Part shown: positions 1-8,560 of the stretch, piece by piece | How positions within the stretch are numbered: position 1 is the first letter of the stretch | How the letters are laid out: each line of letters begins with the position of its first letter | Assembly (NCBI GenBank): GCA_003024985.2 | Contig: PXIH01S0101602.1 | DNA length: 10,572 nucleotides | Strand: one strand, 5' to 3' | Origin: Euperipatoides rowelli | Taxonomy: Eukaryota; Onychophora; Udeonychophora; Euonychophora; Peripatopsidae | Position numbers and translations under genes: made by a program | Notes under the pieces: generated by a model | The model's database searches: none | Told to the model about the DNA's origin: nothing | Seen by the model: the letters and a program-made list of their open reading frames with translations, nothing else

Positions 1-196
1 GTCTTCAAACAATGGAATAGACATCAATGACGCACACAATTTCAAAATGGTAGTACAGTATACACAAATTTACCTAGGATGCAATTTAACAATTTTATTT
101 TTAAATAAAATAAAATTTATTTGATGTAACTTTAATATCAAAAATAAATATATTCCATCATTAAAATTTCAAAATTTCCATATAATTAAATAATTT

Positions 197-213
197 TAGA
201 AATACTCGCACAA
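197..213 (+). repeat. 17-bp direct repeat, copy 1
   Basis: The sequence TAGAAATACTCGCACAA occurs here and again, identically and in the same orientation, at 10328-10344. It contains a CG dinucleotide and is unusually complex for this AT-rich DNA, so a chance match is unlikely. The flanking bases differ, so this is either the conserved core of a decayed dispersed repeat or a short shared site. Confidence 0.6.
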
Positions 214-459
214 TGTGATAGGTGATCCGATCGGGCCATTGTCACTAGTGTTGAAGCAATATGGTGTTTACAGGGGTACATATATAGTTGCCAAAATTCA
301 TATTTTTAGTTTCATATAAGGTAAAAAATAAATACAATATGTTATTTTTTTATAAATTTTATGAGAAATCCAAAACTTTTATCTAAATAACCATAAACAA
401 ATATTTTTTTTTTTATTAATTTTTTCTGTAATCTCGAAGATAATGATAAAATAGGCCAT

Positions 460-493
460 ACACAATGTTGGCACATATAGACCAACTTTGTGT
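460..493. repeat. Hairpin-forming inverted repeat
   Basis: Arms at 460-471 and 482-493 are complementary over 12 bp with one mismatch, around a 10-base loop. The arms contain CACAATGTTGG and CCAACTTTGTG, so this is not a simple A/T palindrome. It could be a remnant of a small inverted-repeat element or a chance hairpin. No T-run or associated gene suggests a function. Confidence 0.5.
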
Positions 494-2322
494 CTCTCAT
501 TTGAGCTAGAATTTTTTTTTAAGTTTTAGTTAATTTTAGTTTTAGTTGATTATATTTCAATTTTAAAAATGCATAAGTTTATTCCTAAATGTTTGAGAAT
601 ATCAAAGTAATTAAATTAGAAAAATTCAATAGATAATATTTCTGTATTATTTACATAACATTATATTTTTGACAGATTTAAAATTAGATCTAAAATGTAT
701 CAAAAATATAAGAAGCCAAGGGTTAATGATAAAAGCCAGATGCTTATCATAATATTTATGCAGAAGGCTTTTACAATTTTTAAATGAAAATCTAAAAAAA
801 AAAAAAAACAATTAAAAACAATGATAAAAATAAAAGTGTTGTACTTTAATATTTTAAACATTATCTTGAATCGATGAGATTTACTAAGAAAATGATTATA
901 AAATGTATGAATGTGTTAATTATATAGACAATCGTATCCTATTATTTTAAGAATATTGTACAAAGACAATAATGATTTTTTTTTCTATTATGCAAATTAA
1001 ATTTCCTTTTGAAAGCATTCGTGTAATTATTAAAATATAAAGAATGCATAAACAATTACTTTTAAAGATTTCAAAACTCTAGACAGCAATTAGAATGAAC
1101 TGTTAAACTTCAAATAATTACTATTAAATTAAAATCAGTAGTAGATCAATAATCAATTCGTTTGTTTTAATTATTCAAAATCTTTGACAGATAAAATAAA
1201 GCATTTTGTGATGTTACTTTTTGAAATTTTCAATAAAATCTCTTTAAAATTTTGTTTTTAAAGTGTAAATTAATTATTTTTGAAGTACTGTATAATACTG
1301 TATCTGGAATTTCTACAAAATATATAAATCTATTATTTTGATATCTCTAGCAAATTAAGAAAAATGTAGTCTACTTTTATTTTGTTTTATTGTCTAATTT
1401 TTTTTCATTAGTTGGCTGACACTGTAATAATAATTTATTTATGCTAAAAAATTTGATTGAAATTAAAAAAAAATATATCACCCAAATAATAATACTAAAA
1501 ATTTGTCATAGTTATGTTGTAAAATTTTAACCGTCACTATTAACTATGTTGTCTTGCTCTTAACTATATTAAAACTAGNAATGCATAAACAAAGTAGCCT
1601 ACAATAAAATATAATAAAAATAATTTATTAGAAAAAGACTTACAATAGTAGAACCTTTGTTAAAAGATGTTGAAATCTAGATTTTAATTTTATCTTCTAA
1701 TTTTAGGCTTTTGAGTTTTGAAAACAAAATTAAAAAAAAAAAAAATAGACAGAAGGAGTACAAAATGTGACAAGTTGGTCTTTCCATACAGTATGAAATT
1801 TTGACATTATGATATTAAGAAAACTTTAATGAATATTATATTTGTTTAGATTGCTAGATTTTATGTAATTTTATTTTAGTTAGGGAGTGTTGTAAGGATG
1901 AGAGCTGTTGTGTTTAGTGATATTTTAAGACAAACTAATCCTGCTTAGTTTTAAAAAAATTAAAGGACAGAAAATAATAATAAAAAAAAAAATTTGGTGA
2001 AATATTAATTTTGGTTATTGAAAGCAAATTTCACAGTTTAACAAAGCAATTTTCTATTTTCTACTAATTGTGATTGAATAAATTTTGATGACAATCAATA
2101 ATTTTTAAGAAGGAAATTATTTACAGTTAATTTTGGTAATTTTTGTTTGTAATATTTCAAAGTTTTTTTTTTTTTTTTCTGTAAAAATTCGAAATCTCTA
2201 TCAAGCTGTGAATTCAACTACAACATGGGCCAGTTGACCTATGGAGTATTGCAGTGCTAAAGCATAACCACATCATTTTATATTTGCTATATTCAAACAT
2301 TTTAATAACTCAGCTAATTTAG

Positions 2323-2580
2323 ATGCAATGGAACTGTAAATTAAGTGAAAATGAACTGTTAATATGTGATTATTTAAATCCACTTAAAACAATTTTAAAA
2401 GGAAAAAAAAAAACTGTGATTTTAAAATTTCAAAATTGTGAAATTGAAAATATCTGTACTTTGCTGTCTATTAAAACAGGAAATAAAAATGTAATAGAAT
2501 TTGCAATTTTAAACTGTGATTCTAATTATTTTTTCAAATCTTTTAAAATTTTAATCAGATGTGATTGTTCAACTCTGTAG
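2323..2580 (+). CDS. Unidentified 85-codon open frame, possible exon
   Basis: The frame opens with ATG directly after TAG, and the preceding bases CTAATTTAG look like an intron 3' acceptor, so this may be an exon rather than a complete small gene. The product would be basic and rich in Lys, Asn, Ile and Cys, with no signal peptide, membrane segment or familiar motif; a short lysine run lies near residues 27-30. By hand count, third codon positions are poorer in G/C (about 15%) than first and second (about 24-27%), which mildly favours coding. Against it, in DNA this AT-rich I estimate that roughly one open run of this length is expected by chance in the window. I do not recognise a family. 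No strong GT donor was identified at its end. Confidence 0.2.
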   Translation: MQWNCKLSENELLICDYLNPLKTILKGKKKTVILKFQNCEIENICTLLSIKTGNKNVIEFAILNCDSNYFFKSFKILIRCDCSTL

Positions 2581-2678
2581 TAACTTCCAGCCAATACAAT
2601 TTGTGAACATTGGATTCTACCTAACTATAGGGATAATATCTCTGACACCAATATTAGGCTACCCAAGGCATAGAAAAT

Positions 2679-3024
2679 ATGCCAAAAGTAAAAAAAAAAG
2701 TCCATGGCATATTCACCAAGACCGCAAGAGGCAGACTCCAAGCCCAACATAAATAAAAATAGTTCTGGTACCCAATAACCAAATCACTAAATGAAGAAAT
2801 GGATCTGCATTTCACAAAATGTTTTGATCTATGTCCCACAAAAATTAAAACACAACCTTTGTCTGATAAATGTAAAAGTTACTGTGCCTTTTTATACAAA
2901 AGATGGAGAGGAGCATACACAACCTAAAAAAAGATATTTGACGTCTATGAAAGAGAGAGAGGACTTAGTAAAAAAAATAGGCCAATATAATATATACAAA
3001 ATATCAAGGGATATGAAATTATAG
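2679..3024 (+). pseudogene. Broken coding-like remnant of unknown family
   Basis: An ATG at 2679 starts a 25-codon frame with a very basic product beginning MPKVKKKVHGIFTKTARGR. It reaches TAA at 2754 and TAG at 2760, then stays open in the same frame from 2763 to about 2923, a segment with several Cys, Lys and Trp residues (for example KTQPLSDKC and LYKRWRGAY). Around 2890-2920 the more protein-like reading moves to the next frame, which runs through RYLTSMKEREDLVKKI to a stop near 3024. Base composition is less AT-rich than the flanks. The pattern suggests a decayed transposon ORF or processed copy with two stops and one frameshift. I cannot assign a family, and the frame choice is an inference; it could also be three chance open runs. 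Confidence 0.25.
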
Positions 3025-4709
3025 ATGAAAAGGAATTCAAATTTTGAAAACCAAACGCTATAGTAATATATGTGTAACTTTTTTTAACTAGTTTTCAATA
3101 CTTTTTTCTATGCTTATTAACTATCCTAATAATTTATTTTAAATAATGAAGCCATAAATAACAGTAACCCATTTTTTTTTTTTTTTTTAAATATTGTTTT
3201 TTGAAAGGTGATGTATGATAGATCAGATATAACTTTAATAGCAAAATACAGGTTCTTGGAAGTAGGATGGAGAGATGAAAATGTTAGTCAAAATTCAAGT
3301 TTTTTTTTTCCATTTGTATCATACAACTGATCATTTTATAAACAATAATCCCATGTTTTGAGTATGAATAAAAGCTTTTCAATATCAGGTAATTTGCTAG
3401 TCTCCTAATCCCTAAATGAAATAAGATCAGCCAAGTAGGTTATCCTAAATTTATGAAAGAAATAAATAGACCAAATTATCCTTCCATTGAATATGAGAAA
3501 CTGGACCCTGGGTAGAGATCATATTAAGATTAGAGATTGTTCTTTTTATAGGGGAAATGTTTTGCCGTTGTAAGGGACATTTTTATTTATGTTATGGTCC
3601 CCTGATAAGCTTAGACTCCCTACTGAACACAGTAATTGCATTAGTCCCCTGGAGAATAGTATAGTTTGAGTAGAAATTTACTAGTATGTGCTGCTTTTAT
3701 TCCATTTATTAATTAATTGAATTGACAACTCAGAAGGCTGTGGTGTATAAGGTTGGTTCATTTATTTTATATTGTTTTTCAATATATTATGTGATTATAA
3801 AATTATAGATATAAAAATAAAATTATTATCAATGATTAATGTGATTACAATGAAATCAAAATTTTCATTTGTATGACATTTGATCATTTGGACAGAAAAT
3901 GATCTAATATATTTTGTCACTTGTGAAAATGAAACACAAAACAATGTGGCTAATTATATTTCTCATTATGCATAAATTATTACCATGGTATCCAATAACC
4001 TTTTTAATACATCATAATTCCAATAAATGAAAATTACTTGAAAGCTATTTGTTTTGTAATTAATAAAAATGGATCAATAACCTCATTAATTCGACCAAGA
4101 GAATGAATATTTTGAATGCATTACATTCTTCATAAAATAATTAAGAAAGTAAATCATTCATAATACCTATTGATTAACTCTGTTGCCAATACAGACGTCA
4201 ATTTAATAGATCTTTCCATTTATCTGTCATAATATTGTATAAGAAGAAAGATAAACCTTATACATTTTAATACATTATATGAAATGATGTTATGTAATAC
4301 TGCAGTGAAGAAAAATAAATAAATGATTTATTTTTGATTGTTTTATCCATGAGGCAACAAAGATAAATTAAAGAAGTAATAAAAGAGAAGAAAAAATATT
4401 TAATTAAAAAGTAATTTGCAATAAAAATACTTAAAAATGATTATTTTGCACTTTTAGTTTTTATTTTTAATCGTCAATGTGTTTGTAGTTTTATTTTCCT
4501 TAAAATATAATAATACTGAATAACATTGGTTCAAAGGTTATTTTATTAAAACTAAATAATTAAAATTCAAGTCTATATTCCTATGCCCCAGCTGGATCTT
4601 ATTAATAACGACAATAACAATAATATTTTATATTTTCTTAAAATTAAAAAATAAGAGGGAAATTTTTTTTTACACAATTCAAAACTGGACAAAGACATCC
4701 TAACTTTTN
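3025..4709. other. AT-rich non-coding stretch
   Basis: No supported gene. It contains T17 at 3172-3188, a less AT-rich patch at about 3500-3670 without an open frame, and a perfect 10-bp AT inverted repeat with a 5-base loop at 4311-4335. Nothing resembles an RNA gene or a recognisable transposon domain. Confidence 0.65.
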
Positions 4710-4758
4710 ATAATTTATTTTATACAATCCATTCAATGAGTTGTATAAAATAAATTAT
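4710..4758. repeat. 49-bp near-perfect palindrome
   Basis: The 18-bp arms 4710-4727 and 4741-4758 are exact reverse complements. The 13-base centre continues the symmetry around the same point (4734): positions 4730-4733 pair with 4735-4738, leaving only 4728/4740 (T-G) and 4729/4739 unpaired. In all, 22 of 24 possible pairs match. Because of the symmetry, AATAAA appears on the plus strand at 4749-4754 and on the minus strand at 4714-4719. The minus-strand copy is about 215 bases past the piggyBac stop codon and so could have served as its polyadenylation signal, which is inference. The neighbouring base 4709 is an N. Confidence 0.9.
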
Positions 4759-4793
4759 TGAATCTCTATCAACATTGTCAACAATAGTAAAAT

Positions 4794-4821
4794 GGGGCAG
4801 GGATGGGGAGTGGTGGGGGGG
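4794..4821 (+). other. Potential G-quadruplex motif
   Basis: Four G-runs (4794-4797, 4800-4802, 4805-4808, 4815-4821) are separated by loops of 2, 2 and 6 bases. This satisfies the usual G3+/N1-7 pattern. It is the only G-rich cluster of this kind I saw in an otherwise very AT-rich window. It lies between the palindrome and the 3' end of the piggyBac pseudogene, so it may belong to the 3' untranslated part of that element. Confidence 0.6.
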
Positions 4822-4832
4822 AGGAGATGACT

Positions 4833-4904
4833 AGAAATGTATTACATTATTAAAAAAACTATTTGAACAGAAATGTATTATATAATATAAAAAACTGATT
4901 TTGG
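4833..4904 (+). repeat. Degenerate 36-bp tandem duplication
   Basis: Two adjacent 36-base units (4833-4868 and 4869-4904) each begin AGAAATGTATTA and share an A-run followed by CT at the same offset; about 26 of 36 positions match. They lie immediately downstream of the piggyBac stop on its sense strand. They may be subterminal repeats of that element or a local duplication. Confidence 0.5.
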
Positions 4905-4931
4905 TAAAATAATTTGAAATACACATGAATA

Positions 4932-7073
4932 TTACATTCTAAAATTAGCTTTTGTGTGGAAAAGCATAAAACAATTCCCTACGCATAATGGGACATTGCA
5001 TTGAGGACAATAATAAGCAGTCTCTTTTCGTACCTTGTTTGGATTCACTTTTTCTTAGCAAACTAAACATACTCTTGTTGGGTTCTTTTTTTGGGCGGTG
5101 GCTGGAATTTTTATAATAAAATGCCTTCCAATCAGCCAATCAGTTGTGCTTGGAGTTGGAGTGACAATAACATCAACACCAGACATGTCAGCTAAGTTTG
5201 TGCATAAAGTGCGAAGATAATTTGCAAGTGTTTGAATAATTTGATTTGGTGCTCTTGTCATCTTGAACAGAAAAAATGAGTTAACAAGAAATATCCTAAA
5301 TAAGCGAAAAAAAATAATTTTTCCCACAAATTTTAATGTCTTGCGCTTGAACGGATAATAGGCACCGAGTTGATCATTATGGTCTACTCCAGTTTTATTT
5401 ATATTGTAATCTAGTATGAAGTCAGGCTTTTCCTTTTCAATCACAACTTGTTTTGTCCTCACTTGTTCCCAAGTTCTTGTAGCCATATGCTTGGTGCTTA
5501 GAGCATATACATCACATTTCTCGTGCCACTTGATTGCAAGAAGTGCATTTCNTCTACGAAAGATCATATCTCCGGGTTGTAGTTGCTGTGCGAGTGCTTT
5601 TGGAAATTATTTTCTACTAGGCATACATGTGCCAACAGCCACAGTATTTTGTACAAATAAATGGTCAAAAACTTGTGGAGAGGTGTAAAAGTGGTTAACT
5701 TATACAATATGACTTTTTCCAAGTTGATTTTCTAAAAATTTATCTAAAAAAGAAACTATTGTATTTTCAATAATTCCCTTACCAGTATACATGTCAAAAT
5801 TTTACAATATAACCTGTCTGTGCATCACATAATATATATAATTTCATATTTATCTAGTTTATTTTTATTATAAACCTTGAAACCCACTCATCCTCAAAAT
5901 GCCATAATTCCTTCATCTATTGTAAGGTCACGATTAGGGTAAAAACTGGAAGAACATTTTTGTACAAGTGTGTCCCAGTATGACCTTATTTTGTGAAATG
6001 GGTCATGATTTGGCTCCCCTTTAGGAATGTAAGTCCTATTATCATTTAGGTGAAATGCATATAAAATCATTTTGAAACGATCATGGGTTATTACTTTGCT
6101 TGCAAATGGTATATGTATAACTGGATCTTTTCCAGTAATCAGAAATTTCTGTTTTTTTAACAATGCCCATGTGAATAATTATTGCAAAAAACCCTCTTAG
6201 TTCTGATAATGTTGTAGGCTTCCATTTGTTCCATAGACTATTTGTCTAAGCTGGTTTTCCTTTTTAGTTCTTGTATTAAATTATAGGCATATTTATTAGT
6301 TTCAACTTTTACATTTGTTAAAACATCTTCACTAAAAAATATTTTAAAACAGTCAAATTCAGATAATGTTTGGCCTAATGGGACTTTTACACCAACATTT
6401 CCTGTAAAATCAGGCAAAGTTTGTAGAGGAATGTCATCAGTAGTCCAGCCTAAATCTCTATCCATTGGTTCACACCAAATAGAATCAATAGGAGCTCTAA
6501 CCACCCTTCCTCTTCCTCTGCTCCTTTCTCCTTATATCCTGGGCCCTGTCATAGGTATGACCCTGGCTCTCTGCCCTCTCCTGTGTACACCTCTTCCTGG
6601 TTCACCTGTTCCTCTCTGTATTCCTCTTCTTGTGTGAGGTATTCTTCCTTTTCCAGTAAGAATGCAGGAAAAAATAGGAGATTGAAAATTATTTGGTTGC
6701 ATTGAATAATCACTATTAGGCTTTTATCCATAATTAAAATGCCTGAAGTTGATGGCCTATCCTGATCAATAACTTCAATATCTGATATTGATGGCAAATC
6801 AGTATCTTGAATAATTTCATAAATTTGTATTATATCACCTGATGTTGATTTGGTGTCATCAATATTTTCAATCAGCATATCATCTATATTTTCAATCGGT
6901 ATGTTATCACATATTTATTTTTCAATATTATTTTCTAATAAATTTTCAGATTCTGTTGATCAATTTTCAAATAAAATTTCTGATACGGTTGGCTTATCAA
7001 AATATTCTTCATTGAATTCTTCATCAGAAAAATCTACTTCTGAACCAGAATGATCATGTAATATTTTTTTCAT
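4932..7073 (-). pseudogene. piggyBac-superfamily (PGBD4-like) transposase, inactivated
   Basis: An intact homologue would be a DDE/D-type cut-and-paste transposase acting on TTAA sites in the nucleus. Starting at the ATG (7073), the N-terminus is Asp/Glu-rich, as is typical. Near 6420 comes LPDFTGNVGVKVPLG, followed by VETNKYAYNL. In the next frame come WNKWKPTTLSELRG and EISDYW (about 6235-6130), then ASKVITHDRF and HLNDN. The first catalytic Asp lies in LTIDEG (5915-5917). The second block reads VNHFYTSP with Asn (5694-5696) where the family has Asp. GVDHNDQ holds the third Asp (5382-5384), followed by KRKTLK. The C-terminus has a zinc-type pattern, CLVC then CPQC, PLC, NC and H. Length, about 700 codons, is near or slightly above the family norm. 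In-frame stops: 6960, 6915, 5894, 5888, 5700, 5607, 5055, plus one at 6549 beside a frame change. Frameshifts lie near 6530, 6240, 6130, 5845 and 5795. The family call is firm. Confidence 0.94.
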
Positions 7074-7112
7074 TTTTAGATAACTTTTTGTGTGACCCCA
7101 TTTTGCAATGTT

Positions 7113-7139
7113 CAAAACTTTGTGCCGCCAAAACTTTGT
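7113..7139 (+). repeat. Paired CAAAACTTTGT motif upstream of the transposase
   Basis: CAAAACTTTGT occurs at 7113-7123 and 7129-7139, a 16-base period, about 40-65 bases upstream of the transposase ATG. piggyBac elements often carry subterminal repeats that bind transposase, so this is a candidate. No matching inverted copy was seen at the 3' side. Confidence 0.4.
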
Positions 7140-7305
7140 ACAGACGACGCTTAGTAAAATCTGATTTAAATAAAAACTAAAAGACTGATTGTGTCATCTA
7201 GTAGCTTATTTTGAAGCAAAATAAATGTTTTATAAGATGAAATAATTTTAGAACAAACCCAATTTGTGCATTTTGTAAACAATTTTTTAAATGTGAAATT
7301 GATCT

Positions 7306-7366
7306 CAGCTTGTGTTAAGTCTAGAATGGTAAAACTAATATCACGAGCCCAGCTTGTGTTAAGACT
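7306..7366 (+). repeat. 17-bp direct repeat pair, 44-base period
   Basis: CAGCTTGTGTTAAG followed by T or A and then CT occurs at 7306-7322 and 7350-7366, matching at 16 of 17 positions. Both copies contain TTAA, the piggyBac target sequence. They lie about 230-290 bases upstream of the transposase ATG, so they may be a subterminal repeat of the element or a local duplication. Confidence 0.5.
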
Positions 7367-8176
7367 GGGAAGTGTCAATGATTCTATTGGCATGGCTTGT
7401 ACATAATATTAAAGTTATATAATAGTATGGCACACTAGCAATTCTTGTACATTTGATTTTGATCTGATTTTAGTTGTGCATCCATCATTCTGTAGATGAT
7501 TTTTTTTTAATTCATTATTTCTATCACTTGGTTCATCAATAGTGGCATAGTGGTGTTGCATTTAATAGGTGAAATTGGAGGATTTTATTAACATTTTGGT
7601 ATATTGGTAAATATTATTACAAATGATGTTGTAGATTTAACTTAATTTCTAAGAATTTATTGTAATATATAAATATTACCTAGGTACCACAAGGATGACC
7701 GGTGTTCTCACATTTTGAAGCATAATAAATTGATTTTTTTTAATCCATATGTATATTTCACAATTTTTCTATTAATAAAAGTTAATTGTTTAAAATTTTT
7801 TATGGTGGGCCCAGGATAATCATTATTTTTTATATGGTGGCAGCCAATGGGTTAGGCTAGTTTGTAATGTGGTTACAAAGTGATGTTCTTAGCCTAAATT
7901 ATTATCCTAATATTGGGCAGATACTGCACAAATGCTTCAGTATTTTAATCATTTCTTATCAAGGTTCTAACAGAATTGTTAATTTTTAAGGCTTCATGCA
8001 ATGACTGCTAGATGATCTGTTTTAGAGATTATAATATATTGGTCTTTTAAAAAAAATGTTTAGCTTGCAAATTTGATAAAATGTCAGCATAGTTCTAGTC
8101 ATCCTTGAAAAAATGAAAACCAGAATTAGGTAATTTCAAAGATCGGAATAGCTTATTTAAAAAAAAAGACAAGATC

Positions 8177-8260
8177 AAGTTTTAAGTTCATTACCAAAAA
8201 GATTTGCTCAAGTTCAAGTTCTTTTTATTTTTAATATCTTGGCTACCTAAGTTCAAGTTC
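8177..8260 (+). repeat. Decayed AAGTTC-based tandem repeat
   Basis: AAGTTNNAAGTTC-like units occur at 8177-8189, 8210-8221 and 8249-8260, spaced 33 and 39 bases; the last two are identical AAGTTCAAGTTC. Surrounding bases also look related (for example TTACCAA near 8191). This suggests an old minisatellite with a unit of roughly 35-40 bases. Confidence 0.5.
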
Positions 8261-8433
8261 ATTTTAAATTAACCTTGTTCTTTACCAAGTTGCTTTCAAT
8301 GTATTGCTTTATACAATTTTACTTAGAAATGGTATCAAGTGTTTATTCTTAAGTTAAGAATTTGTATTAATAGAATATTATAGTATTGATATTTTGACGT
8401 TTGAGAATCCTACTTGAGAACTTGGCATGTAGT

Positions 8434-8472
8434 CAGTGGCATAGCTACATATTCAGCGCCCTGGAGCAAGTA
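8434..8472 (+). repeat. Possible hAT-like transposon terminus
   Basis: CAGTGGCATAGCTAC followed by CAGCGCCCTGGAGCAAG resembles, from memory, the CAGTGGCGTAGC-type ends of non-autonomous hAT elements in invertebrates, with CG changed to CA as expected of methylated CpG. A shorter AGTGGCATAG occurs at 7541-7550 in the same orientation. No inverted partner or 8-bp target duplication was found, so this stays tentative. Confidence 0.2.
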
Positions 8473-8560
8473 AAATNAAATTAAAACTTGAGATCTTAGT
8501 CTGTTAGGATATAGGTTTCAACTACAACATACTTAAATTTTAAAACATTGATTAACTGGA

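Larger units (their letters stand above)
1..2320. other. AT-rich non-coding stretch
   Basis: No open frame of gene-like length or recognisable protein similarity was found on either strand. The stretch is dominated by A/T runs, including A15 at 794-808 and T16 at 2163-2178. A small GC-richer patch lies at about 224-242 and contains a CGATCG palindrome. A three-copy TTTTAGTT motif lies at 524-547. One unresolved base is at 1579. It is probably intergenic or intronic; I see no promoter or RNA gene that I could defend. Confidence 0.7.
4710..7139 (-). mobile_element. Decayed piggyBac-type DNA transposon, ends uncertain
   Basis: The transposase pseudogene shows that a piggyBac-superfamily element is present. 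The outer limits are a guess: the palindrome, G-rich and tandem-repeat cluster on one side, and the paired CAAAACTTTGT motif upstream of the ATG on the other. I looked for flanking TTAA target duplications with matching terminal inverted repeats and could not pair any convincingly. TTAA is frequent in this DNA, so single occurrences carry no weight. Confidence 0.5.
7140..8433. other. Non-coding stretch with short repeats
   Basis: No supported gene. A 75-codon open frame lies on the minus strand at 7166-7393, but it has no recognisable motif and overlaps a short direct repeat, so I do not call it. A loosely repeated ATTTTTTAT(AT)GGTGG motif occurs at about 7795-7809 and 7825-7840. The rest is AT-rich DNA without visible structure apart from the repeats listed separately. 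Confidence 0.6.

Noticed and set aside
2654-2839. 61-codon minus-strand frame
   Set aside because: Opposite the coding-like plus-strand patch at 2679-3024, with no motif; likely a shadow.
3172-3188. T17 run as a retroposon poly(A) tail on the minus strand
   Set aside because: No LINE- or SINE-like sequence, tRNA-like boxes or target duplication were found beside it, and long A/T runs are common throughout.
4311-4335. Perfect 10-bp AT inverted repeat with a 5-base loop
   Set aside because: Built almost entirely of A/T, so expected by chance in this composition; no function suggested.
4945-5139. 64-codon minus-strand frame overlapping the transposase C-terminus
   Set aside because: The transposase frame itself continues past the stop at 5055 to 4932 with the expected Cys pattern (CPQC, PLC, NC, H), so this other frame is a shadow.
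5416-5688. 90-codon plus-strand open frame
   Set aside because: It lies opposite the piggyBac transposase core, whose minus-strand reading matches the family; the plus frame is a shadow with no motif of its own.
6431-6637. 68-codon plus-strand frame rich in Leu and Pro
   Set aside because: It is the antisense of the purine-rich transposase segment, so its composition simply mirrors that strand.
6850-7053. 67-codon plus-strand Ser-rich frame
   Set aside because: Antisense of the acidic transposase N-terminus; no independent support.
7166-7393. 75-codon minus-strand open frame upstream of the transposase
   Set aside because: No recognisable motif, within the length expected by chance in AT-rich DNA, and it contains the 17-bp direct repeat. 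It might be a remnant of something, but I cannot support it.
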